7,204 nucleotides of DNA from Methylobacter sp. (lineage in GTDB: Bacteria > Pseudomonadota > Gammaproteobacteria > Methylococcales > Methylomonadaceae). Position 1 is the first letter of the stretch. The number at the start of each line of letters is the position of its first letter. A program made the position numbers and the translations under genes. The stretch lies in assembly GCA_028714995.1 (NCBI GenBank), contig JAQTLI010000138.1, positions 1-7,204 of the forward strand, given 5' to 3'. Shown here piece by piece: positions 1 to 5,781 of this stretch. The notes under the pieces are model-generated. The model searched no databases, was not told the origin of the DNA, and was given only the letters and a program-made list of their open reading frames with translations.

Positions 1-1243
1 TCTCGACAGGCAAAGCGTTAGCGCCTGCCGCCAAGGCGATGGCCGGGCTTGCTATCGGCTTGGATGATTTATCGGGAGTGGACGAATAGCGGTCAGCATC
101 AATAGCATCAGCTACCAAATTAAATGCGATAGCCGGTAAGGCAAAGTCTTTAATGCTGGCGGAACCCTTAATATGGGTATCATCCAGCACCATTACCAGA
201 TTCTGAAGATTCGCCGAATCTGCCGTCGCTTGCAGGTCAAAGTTTATAGCCAGGCTGCTCAGGGCATTGGCATCCTGCATGGCAGGCAGCTCGATGGCCA
301 GTTGCTGCATAAGCTTGGTAGGGCTGAATGGTGCAATGGTAACGGGACCCTGGAATGAGGGTTTATCTTTAATATCGGTGCCGGTAATTTCGGCAGAGAG
401 CGTCGCATCACCTGATTTGAGCTGTAATCCGGAAATCTTGGCAGTCTGTTTTGCCATGTCCAATGCAACATCGTTGGCGGACAATGTCGTAGTAATCGAT
501 TTACCGGGAATGGATTCGCCTTCGGTCGTTGTCTGCAAATCAGTATTAACCAGCAAAAAAGTATCGAGCTTTTCATTAACGGTGAAGTCGGTGCTTAGTT
601 TGATAGACTCCTTCAGTTTAGCTTCATCATTCAAAACGACTAGGGAAAGATCCACATCAACCGGCTCATCGTAGGTGAATTGATCGGTATTAAGATTAAG
701 GTCTTTTATTTCGATGTGTTTTCCGGTTTGCTGGTTGTCCCAATTAACATGGGCATTTTTTATGGAAATGCCGCCGATAGTAAAAGGCGTTGATTGCTCA
801 TCCTGTTTTCCGTTGTCTGTGTCAGGTAGTAGTGCGGCTTTTGTATCAGCTGAAGCTGTTAAATCGTCCCAGTTGCTGATGCCCTGCTTGTTCTTTGTAA
901 GATTCAGCGCAAGGTCTTTTAAGACGATACGCCTGACTTCTATTTTTTTTGACAATAGTGGCAGCAATTTAACTTTTATTTTGCTTTCTGCTGCGGTTGC
1001 AAAGGGCTGGTCCTGAAAACCTTCAGCATTGCCAAGTATGATTTTTCCTGTTGAAATGCCAATCCAGGGGAACAAGGATAATTTCAAGTCACCTTCCAGT
1101 ATCAGTTCTCGACCGGTGGCGTCCTTAACAGCGGCCGAAATTTTGGGTTTGGAATCATTGGGATCGATGAAAAATGGCAAGGTACAGATGGCAATTACAA
1201 TTAGTAAAATTGTTGCTAGTACGATTTTAAAAGGTTTACCCAC
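1..1243 (-). CDS. AsmA family protein, N-terminal part (C-terminus beyond the window)
   Basis: Reading the minus strand from 1243 gives 414 codons without a stop, running off the left edge. Residues 4-26 form one hydrophobic membrane anchor. It is followed by the typical AsmA opening: FFIDPND (24-30), then TGRELILEGDLKLSLFPW (43-60), then a long beta-rich stretch with no further membrane segment. AsmA proteins are inner-membrane-anchored periplasmic proteins linked to outer-membrane biogenesis and, as part of the bridge-like lipid-transfer superfamily, to phospholipid transport between the membranes. E. coli AsmA has about 617 residues, so roughly two thirds is present. The start is GTG: an AAGGAA ribosome site (1250-1255) lies 6 nt upstream and an in-frame TAG at 1259-1261 excludes a more upstream start. 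Which AsmA subgroup it belongs to cannot be told without the C-terminus. It is divergent from the 93-residue gene at 1394. Confidence 0.88.
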   Translation of the reverse strand, partial: MGKPFKIVLATILLIVIAICTLPFFIDPNDSKPKISAAVKDATGRELILEGDLKLSLFPWIGISTGKIILGNAEGFQDQPFATAAESKIKVKLLPLLSKKIEVRRIVLKDLALNLTKNKQGISNWDDLTASADTKAALLPDTDNGKQDEQSTPFTIGGISIKNAHVNWDNQQTGKHIEIKDLNLNTDQFTYDEPVDVDLSLVVLNDEAKLKESIKLSTDFTVNEKLDTFLLVNTDLQTTTEGESIPGKSITTTLSANDVALDMAKQTAKISGLQLKSGDATLSAEITGTDIKDKPSFQGPVTIAPFSPTKLMQQLAIELPAMQDANALSSLAINFDLQATADSANLQNLVMVLDDTHIKGSASIKDFALPAIAFNLVADAIDADRYSSTPDKSSKPIASPAIALAAGANALPVE

Positions 1244-1273
1244 AATTCGTTCCTTATACTAAAAAATGTGATA

Positions 1274-1301
1274 CTAATACATTATGGAATATTATTATCA
1301 A
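1274..1301 (-). promoter_or_regulatory. Candidate sigma-70 promoter of the AsmA-family gene
   Basis: On the minus strand TTGATA (1296-1301, 5 of 6 to the -35 consensus) is followed after 16 bp by TATTAG (1274-1279, 4 of 6 to the -10 consensus). Transcription would begin near 1267, giving a leader of about 24 nt with the AAGGAA ribosome site. The region is AT-rich, so a chance match is possible. Confidence 0.35.
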
Positions 1302-1393
1302 TTTATGACAGTCGTTGTTAATTGAGTTGTTAGTCAAATTCTATCTTAAATCAATGACTGTTTGTCAGGTGCAATAATTAGAAGGGGTGAAAT

Positions 1394-1675
1394 ATGTTGT
1401 TATTAGCTAAATTTGCAGGAATTGCTGTTCTTGTCTGGTTTTATTTGACAGCAAAAGAGAAAGGCGAGCAGCCAGTCAAGTGGGCTATTGTAGGCCTAAT
1501 TGGCTATTGGATAGCGTGGTGGGCGGTTAATTTGACCGTTGTTTCTCCTTTGACCGGGTTCTTTCATAAAAATGGTACGGCTATATTTATGGTTACCCAG
1601 TTGCCTGCAATTTGTGCAGTTTGCGCCGCTTTTTTAATCAGAAAAAAAATGCTGGCGGATATCACTGAAAAATAA
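1394..1675 (+). CDS. Small membrane protein of unknown function, 93 residues
   Basis: I do not recognise a family. The protein has three likely membrane segments: about 2-18, 29-51 (rich in Trp, with W30, W39, W42 and W43) and 62-82, where two cysteines (C74, C77) form a CxxC within or next to the membrane. A basic RKKM stretch (83-86) follows the last helix and a charged loop KEKGEQ (21-26) separates helices 1 and 2. An AAGGGG ribosome site (1382-1387) sits 6 nt before the ATG, which supports real translation and this start. It is a single-gene unit, divergent from the AsmA-family gene and ending 16 bp before a strong terminator hairpin. The sequence suggests an inner-membrane location; function is unknown. 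Confidence 0.7.
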   Translation: MLLLAKFAGIAVLVWFYLTAKEKGEQPVKWAIVGLIGYWIAWWAVNLTVVSPLTGFFHKNGTAIFMVTQLPAICAVCAAFLIRKKMLADITEK

Positions 1676-1691
1676 TAATCGGCGCACATGA

Positions 1692-1725
1692 AAAAGGCGC
1701 ATTGTGCGGACACAATGCGCCTTTT
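1692..1725. terminator. Bidirectional intrinsic terminator
   Basis: A perfect 15-bp inverted repeat (1692-1706 with 1711-1725) encloses a CGGA tetraloop. The core is GGCGCATTGTG, flanked by A4 on the left and T4 on the right. The hairpin therefore carries a U-tract on both strands and lies between two convergent genes: it is 16 bp after the stop of the 93-residue gene and 20 bp after the stop of the peroxiredoxin gene. It most likely ends both transcripts. Confidence 0.9.
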
Positions 1726-1745
1726 AATCAGATTAACTGCTTTAT

Positions 1746-2348
1746 TTACAGTTTATCAGCGTTTTTATCCAGATATTCAGCAACACCTGTAGGACTTGCA
1801 TTCATGCCTGTATCGCCTTTATGCCAGCCAGCCGGGCATACTTCTCCATTTTCTTCGTGGAATTGTAACGCATCAATCATACGCAGCAATTCGTCCATGT
1901 TACGGCCTAAAGGCAGGTCATTAACAACCTGGTGACGAACAACGCCACTGCGGTCAATCAGGAAAGTGCCGCGGTACGCTACGGCGCCATCAGCTTCAAC
2001 ATCATAATCTTTACAGATGGAGTGAGACAAATCAGCAGCCATTGTATAACGGACAGGGCCTATGCCGCCTTTGTTGACAAGTGTGTTACGCCATGCGTTG
2101 TGGGTGAAGTGAGAGTCTATAGAGACTGCGACAACTTCAACGTTACGGCTTTTGAATTCATCTATACGATGGTCTAAAGCGATCAACTCACTTGGGCAAA
2201 CAAAGGTGAAATCTAATGGGTAGAAAAAAACTACGGCATATTTACCGCTAGTAGCTGCAGAAAAGCTGAATGAATCAACTATTTGGCCATCGCCCAGAAC
2301 GGCAGGAACTGTAAAATCAGGTGCTTGTTTACCGACTAAAACGCTCAT
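1746..2348 (-). CDS. Typical 2-Cys peroxiredoxin (AhpC/Prx1 group)
   Basis: This 200-residue thiol peroxidase reduces hydrogen peroxide and organic hydroperoxides in the cytoplasm, normally recharged by thioredoxin or an AhpF-like reductase. Neither partner is in the window. The active-site stretch FYPLDFTFVCPSE (42-54) contains the peroxidatic Cys51 with Pro44 and Thr48. The resolving cysteine is Cys171 in EVCPAGW, and the conserved Arg is R126. This arrangement defines typical 2-Cys enzymes that form head-to-tail dimers. A GGIG insert (94-97) is present, while the C-terminal tail reads EYLDKNADKL, so the YF motif of hyperoxidation-sensitive enzymes appears as YL. An extra Cys112 is present. 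The start is supported by GGAG (2356-2359) 7 nt upstream. It is transcribed alone and ends at a shared terminator. I leave the symbol blank because ahpC, prx and tsaA are used inconsistently for this group. Confidence 0.95.
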   Translation of the reverse strand: MSVLVGKQAPDFTVPAVLGDGQIVDSFSFSAATSGKYAVVFFYPLDFTFVCPSELIALDHRIDEFKSRNVEVVAVSIDSHFTHNAWRNTLVNKGGIGPVRYTMAADLSHSICKDYDVEADGAVAYRGTFLIDRSGVVRHQVVNDLPLGRNMDELLRMIDALQFHEENGEVCPAGWHKGDTGMNASPTGVAEYLDKNADKL

Positions 2349-2424
2349 CGATTATCTCCAAAAGTATTGAAAAAATAAAGGGTTATTACCTTGCTATTGG
2401 CCACTAAGGCAGTGGGTCGTTCGA

Positions 2425-2455
2425 ATTGTACACTAGATTAGTCGGGAATTGTCTA
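2425..2455 (-). promoter_or_regulatory. Candidate promoter of the peroxiredoxin gene
   Basis: On the minus strand TAGACA (2450-2455) and TACAAT (2425-2430) each match the sigma-70 boxes in 5 of 6 positions, but the spacer is 19 bp, longer than the usual 17. Promoters with 19-bp spacers are often weak unless an activator untwists them. The spacer contains a short palindrome ACTA-GAT-TAGT (2432-2442). The predicted leader is about 70 nt and includes a short CCACT/AGTGG inverted repeat (2401-2415) of unknown meaning. Confidence 0.4.
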
Positions 2456-2504
2456 AATTGATGTAATTTTTAGCTTGCTTTTATTGTAATTTAGCGATAA
2501 TTTG

Positions 2505-2540
2505 TAAGCGTGGGATTACACGCATAGCAACAGGATTACA
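2505..2540. promoter_or_regulatory. Palindrome overlapping a two-copy direct repeat: candidate operator
   Basis: The divergent region between the peroxiredoxin and AP2-like genes contains GCGTG-N6-CACGC (2508-2512 and 2519-2523). The outer bases also pair (TA at 2505-2506 with TA at 2525-2526), giving 7 of 8 paired positions on each side. The octamer GGATTACA occurs at 2513-2520, overlapping the palindrome, and again exactly 20 bp later at 2533-2540, about two helical turns. A GATAAT -10-like box for the plus strand lies just upstream at 2496-2501, without a good -35 box. The arrangement looks like a protein-binding site, but which protein binds and which gene is controlled are unknown. Confidence 0.3.
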
Positions 2541-2630
2541 AGAGTAGTAAGGCTTTACTTTTTTAAAATGCTTTAAAAGTTGTCGGTGAAGCTTTGCCGT
2601 TAATTCAATTCAGTTTACGAAGTTATATCC

Positions 2631-3140
2631 ATGATTAAAAATAAACATGTTACAGAACCCGATGTGTTCGGTTATCAAGTGCGCATTGTAAGACGCGGCA
2701 AAGAAAGCAGTCGTTATTTCTCACATAAATTGTGGGGCAACAAAGGCAAGTCTTTGAAGGCCGCAATTACCTGGCGTGATCAAATGCTGGTCGTTTTAAA
2801 GGGCAGTAAAACACGCTTCCTTAAGCCGCCCAAGAATAAAACCACGACAGGTGTCACTGGCGTGTCCAGAACCATCAAATATGATCACCGTAAAGATAAA
2901 AGTTATCTGTGCTACACCGTATTTTGGGTAAGTAATGGCAAATCCAGAAATAAAACCTTTCAGGTTGGCAATGTAGAAAAAGTCACAGCAGATGATGAAT
3001 TGCATGCATTTCGTACGGCCCGTCTGTTCAGAAGCTGCTATGAGTATGCAATTGATAATGACATTCCATTTTACGATAACAAATTTGTTGGTTGGAAAAA
3101 AAACCGGTTTTATGATGACGAGAATTTAAACGCAGTATAA
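2631..3140 (+). CDS. AP2/ERF-like DNA-binding protein, 169 residues
   Basis: The protein is strongly basic and lacks membrane segments. Residues about 72-141 resemble a bacterial AP2 domain: TTGVTGVSR (72-80), two or three short strands with alternating aromatic residues (YLCYTVFW, 92-99), a basic turn NGKSRNKTFQVG (102-113), then a helix in which A126, A130, F133 and Y137 repeat. Residues 13-56 look like a second, more degenerate copy: GYQVRIVRRGKESSRYFS followed by LKAAITWRDQML. AP2 domains bind DNA through the three-stranded sheet; in bacteria many are fused to homing endonucleases, but no nuclease motif is seen here, so a small DNA-binding regulator is the simplest view. The ATG is the only plausible start, since an in-frame TAA lies shortly upstream, yet the ribosome site is poor. 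The family call rests on pattern recognition only. See the slippery heptamer at 3125, which could extend the protein to 194 residues. Confidence 0.6.
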   Translation: MIKNKHVTEPDVFGYQVRIVRRGKESSRYFSHKLWGNKGKSLKAAITWRDQMLVVLKGSKTRFLKPPKNKTTTGVTGVSRTIKYDHRKDKSYLCYTVFWVSNGKSRNKTFQVGNVEKVTADDELHAFRTARLFRSCYEYAIDNDIPFYDNKFVGWKKNRFYDDENLNAV

Positions 3141-3214
3141 GTGTATTTGATCCTGATAACAAAAGCGAAGGTTTCACGTTAGATAATGGTAGCCGATCCA
3201 TCGGTCTTTTGTGA
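3125..3214 (+). other. Possible -1 ribosomal frameshift site and 27-codon extension of the AP2-like gene
   Basis: The final sense codons of the AP2-like gene are AAT TTA AAC GCA GTA. Together they contain the heptamer T_TTA_AAC (3125-3131), a classical X_XXY_YYZ slippery sequence, in the phase needed for a -1 slip. The -1 frame is closed upstream by TGA at 3113-3115 and 3116-3118, is open from 3119, and continues to TGA at 3212-3214, adding 27 residues that include FDPDNKSEGF and TLDNGSRSIG. The extension has no start codon of its own. No convincing stimulator is visible: there is no well-spaced internal ribosome site, and the only nearby hairpin (CCGAT/ATCGG, 3193-3204 region) is small and about 60 nt away. 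An ordinary frameshift mutation, an assembly error or chance would also explain it. Confidence 0.22.
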
Positions 3215-3281
3215 AAACACATATCCTGGGTAGCCCTCAGTAATTAGTTGGCTTACCGAGCAGAAGTCTTCATTTGCGCTG

Positions 3282-5168
3282 CTAAAGTTCGATGCGGATA
3301 CCCAGTTCAATGACACGCTCGATGGGAATTTTGAAAAATTCTATCGCACTTGAAGCATTGTGGAATAAAAACCTGAATAAGGGTCTGCGCCATTGAGGCA
3401 TGGGGCTTTTTTTCCGGAAAGAGATGCGTTCACTGCCGATAAAAAACGATGTCTGCTTGAAATCGATGTTTAGTCCTTCCTGTACGCACTGCTCTAAAGA
3501 TTGTCTGACATCAGGACTTTGATGAAAACCATAATAAAGCTTAACCCGGTAAAAATTGTTATTTTTACCAAATGCGCGAACTTTGAGCCGGTGCTCCACA
3601 TCAACGTATGGCACATCTTTAGTGACAATGGTCAATACAACAATTTGTTCATGCAGCACATGGTTATGCTCAAAATTGTGTAAAAATACCTGTGGTACAC
3701 CATGCACGCTTTTAGCCAGATAAATGGCTGAACCTTTAACGGTTACTGCCTGATGACTTGTTATCTTATCTTCCAAGTCCTCAAATAGCACACGTCTTTC
3801 ATTCATATATTCTGCCAACAATTCACGACCTCTAATCCAGGTGGTCATGATCAAAAACAACACAACACCCACCATTACCGGCAACCAGCCGCCTTCGGGT
3901 ATTTTCAAGCTATTGGAAAGAAAAAATAACAGATCGAACGTCAAAAAGATGGAGAGAAAACCGATACTGGTGGCTCTATTCCATTTCCACAGTTCCTGAA
4001 TCACGATAAATGCCAATATCGTCGTTGAAATCATGGTGCCGGTTACCGCCAGTCCATAAGCGGAAGCCAGCGCCGATGACGATTTAAAACTCAGCACCAG
4101 GATAAATACCGCAACCATCAACAGCCAGTTCACGGCAGGAATATAGATCTGCCCCATTTCGTCGCCGGAGGTATGGAGAATGTTCATCCGTGGCGAGTAG
4201 CCAAGTTGAATAGCCTGCCTGGTCAGGGAAAAGGCACCGGAAATAACCGATTGTGAGGCAATGACGGTTGCCAGCGTCGACAGGATTAACAAGGGATACA
4301 GCGCCCATGTCGGCGCCATCAAATAGAACGGGTTTTCTATCGCTTCAGGATGGCTGAGCAACAACGCACCTTGACCGAAGTAATTGAGCAGCAAAGCCGG
4401 AAATACAAAGCTGAACCAGGCATAGCGTATCGGTTTTAAACCGAAATGACCCATGTCTGCATACAGGGCTTCGGCACCGGTGATCGTTAACACGACCGCC
4501 CCCATGATTAAAAAGCCTTTCCAGCCCAGTTCAATCAACACATGTACAGCGTAATAGGGATTGATAGCCATTAATACGCCTGGTTGTTGAATAATGTTGA
4601 CCGTTCCCATGATAGCCAACACCACGAACCAGATACACATGATCGGCGAAAACAGCTTGCCCATTGTCTCTGTGCCCCTGGCTTGTAAAAGAAATAGCCC
4701 CAACAATACCGTAATAGTCACCGGTAAAACATAATGTTCTAGTTTGGGGGCAATGATTTGCAGCCCTTCAACAGCGCTGAGCACCGAAATGGCAGGTGTA
4801 ATAATACTGTCACCGTAGAACAGTACTGCTCCGATCAGACCGGTGGTAATGATGAACCGGGCTTTCTGCGGATTAAATTTGGCGCTTTGTAAGGCCAAAG
4901 CCAGCAAAGCCATGATTCCGCCTTCGCCCTTGTTGTCGGCCCGCATGATGAAAATCGCGTATTTGGTAGCAACAACCAGTGTCAGCGACCAAAAAATCAA
5001 CGAAAGTACCCCGAGAACATGGGTTGTGTCCGTGGTTAATCCGCCATGGAAGACTTCCTTGACGGCATATAACGGGCTGGTGCCGATATCGCCGAACACG
5101 ACACCGACGGCACCGAGGGTTAATCCGGCTAAATGTTGTTTGGAATGATTCTGTGGGCTTGTCGACAT
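3282..5168 (-). CDS. kup: Low-affinity K+ uptake transporter Kup (KUP/HAK/KT family)
   Basis: This 628-residue inner-membrane protein imports K+ with protons and is essentially full length (E. coli Kup has 622). About twelve membrane segments lie between residues 14 and 446, followed by a cytoplasmic C-terminal domain (about 450-628). Family motifs in order are GVVFGDIGTSPLYA (22-35), FYGDSIITPAISVLSAVEG (117-135), TGAEALYADMGHFG (230-243) and VIASQSVISGAFSL (302-315). The acidic residues that correspond to those implicated in E. coli K+ transport are D27, D120 (Glu in E. coli, Asp in many homologues) and E233, so the transporter looks functional. The start agrees with the usual short N-tail before the first motif, although no ribosome site is evident and the leader is AT-rich. 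It lies 70 bp downstream of the zinc-ribbon gene and has its own promoter candidate at 5194-5224. No clear terminator was found after its stop. Confidence 0.97.
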   Translation of the reverse strand: MSTSPQNHSKQHLAGLTLGAVGVVFGDIGTSPLYAVKEVFHGGLTTDTTHVLGVLSLIFWSLTLVVATKYAIFIMRADNKGEGGIMALLALALQSAKFNPQKARFIITTGLIGAVLFYGDSIITPAISVLSAVEGLQIIAPKLEHYVLPVTITVLLGLFLLQARGTETMGKLFSPIMCIWFVVLAIMGTVNIIQQPGVLMAINPYYAVHVLIELGWKGFLIMGAVVLTITGAEALYADMGHFGLKPIRYAWFSFVFPALLLNYFGQGALLLSHPEAIENPFYLMAPTWALYPLLILSTLATVIASQSVISGAFSLTRQAIQLGYSPRMNILHTSGDEMGQIYIPAVNWLLMVAVFILVLSFKSSSALASAYGLAVTGTMISTTILAFIVIQELWKWNRATSIGFLSIFLTFDLLFFLSNSLKIPEGGWLPVMVGVVLFLIMTTWIRGRELLAEYMNERRVLFEDLEDKITSHQAVTVKGSAIYLAKSVHGVPQVFLHNFEHNHVLHEQIVVLTIVTKDVPYVDVEHRLKVRAFGKNNNFYRVKLYYGFHQSPDVRQSLEQCVQEGLNIDFKQTSFFIGSERISFRKKSPMPQWRRPLFRFLFHNASSAIEFFKIPIERVIELGIRIEL

Positions 5169-5193
5169 GGTAAATATTGAATTAAGTGAAAAA

Positions 5194-5224
5194 ATTATGG
5201 GCTTAACGCGTTAAAGGCTGTCTA
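5194..5224 (-). promoter_or_regulatory. Candidate kup promoter with a palindrome centred in a 19-bp spacer
   Basis: On the minus strand TAGACA (5219-5224) and CATAAT (5194-5199), each 5 of 6 to consensus, are separated by 19 bp. The spacer holds the perfect 12-bp palindrome TTAACGCGTTAA (5203-5214), whose centre (5208.5) almost coincides with the centre of the spacer (5209). Over-long spacers with a central dyad are the hallmark of promoters controlled by MerR-family activators; a simple repressor operator would also fit. The predicted leader of kup would be about 20 nt. No regulator gene of this kind is in the window. Confidence 0.42.
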
Positions 5225-5238
5225 ATGCAGCTCATAAC

Positions 5239-5670
5239 TCAACGGATAAACCCTTCCAATTTGTATGATATAGCTACCAGAAAAGCGGCAACAAGGCCGA
5301 TGGTCATTAGGCCTACACCCCAGAAAAAATACTGAAACATCAAATCATCGCCATCATACATCCTTTTATGCCGGACAATAATCCAATAACTGACTATGAA
5401 GGAGGTAATGGTAGGCACCTGCAACATTGGACTGAAGAAACGATCCCAGGGATCATTCGGTAAGTCTCGATAAAATAATGCCAATGCTAAGAAAAACGAG
5501 GCGACTCCAAAAGAAAGGGCGACCTGAAATATCCAATAATACCTGATCCTATCTAGGGCGGCTTGGGGTATCCAAGCTCCGCAACTGCATTGTCGCGCTG
5601 TTCCTAATCGTCCAGTGCTGTAATGTTCCTTGCCGCACTTCGGACAGAAACAGCGGTCAAATCGAATCAT
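5239..5670 (-). CDS. Zinc-ribbon-like membrane protein of unknown function, 143 residues
   Basis: I do not recognise a named family. The N-terminus carries CFCPKCGKEH (7-16) and QCSCGAW (27-33), which give a CxxC (C9, C12) plus CxC (C28, C30) set suited to binding one zinc, with C7 as an extra thiol. Three membrane segments follow: about 44-66, 85-99 and 112-136. Basic residues (R41, R43 before the first helix; RHKR at 100-103 after the second) place the metal-binding end and the loop 100-111 in the cytoplasm. GAGG (5681-5684) lies 10 nt before the ATG and supports the start. It sits between the NhaD-like gene (111 bp upstream) and kup (70 bp downstream) on the same strand, which hints at a role near ion transport, but this is only context. 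A TATAAA box at 5727-5732 could be its -10, without a good -35 box. Confidence 0.72.
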   Translation of the reverse strand: MIRFDRCFCPKCGKEHYSTGRLGTARQCSCGAWIPQAALDRIRYYWIFQVALSFGVASFFLALALFYRDLPNDPWDRFFSPMLQVPTITSFIVSYWIIVRHKRMYDGDDLMFQYFFWGVGLMTIGLVAAFLVAISYKLEGFIR

Positions 5671-5781
5671 CTAGTTTTTTCCTCGTGCAGTCGGTAACTT
5701 TCGTCAGCATCACTCCTCGGCAGTATTTTATAGAACCAAAATACGGATTAAAAAACCGGTCAAACTTTTATTAACGCAGTG

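Noticed and set aside
259..576. Minus-strand open frame of 105 codons
   Set aside because: It is out of phase with, and fully inside, the AsmA-family gene on the same strand.
267..1262. Three plus-strand open frames (267-674, 714-1016, 1029-1262) in one phase
   Set aside because: They lie opposite the AsmA-family gene, are interrupted by stops, and resemble no protein. The minus-strand reading gives a recognisable family throughout.
2557..2580. ACTTTT...AAAAGT inverted repeat upstream of the AP2-like gene
   Set aside because: It is composed almost only of A and T in an AT-rich stretch, and the interior does not pair, so chance is the simpler explanation.
3191..3210. CCGAT/ATCGG hairpin followed by TCTTTT as a terminator for the AP2-like gene
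   Set aside because: The stem is 4-5 bp with a tiny loop and the U-tract is interrupted, so it is too weak to call as a terminator.
3028..3222. Minus-strand open frame of 64 codons after the AP2-like gene
   Set aside because: It overlaps the end of the AP2-like gene antisense, has no ribosome site and no recognisable features.
4084..5148. Open frames inside kup (4084-4308 minus, 4843-5148 plus)
   Set aside because: They are out-of-phase or antisense readings of a full-length, clearly recognisable kup.
5657..5710. 17-codon minus-strand upstream reading frame overlapping the start of the zinc-ribbon gene, with GAGGAG before its ATG
   Set aside because: The ribosome-site match ends only 2 nt from the ATG, which is too close for efficient initiation, and the peptide has no attenuator-like codon runs.
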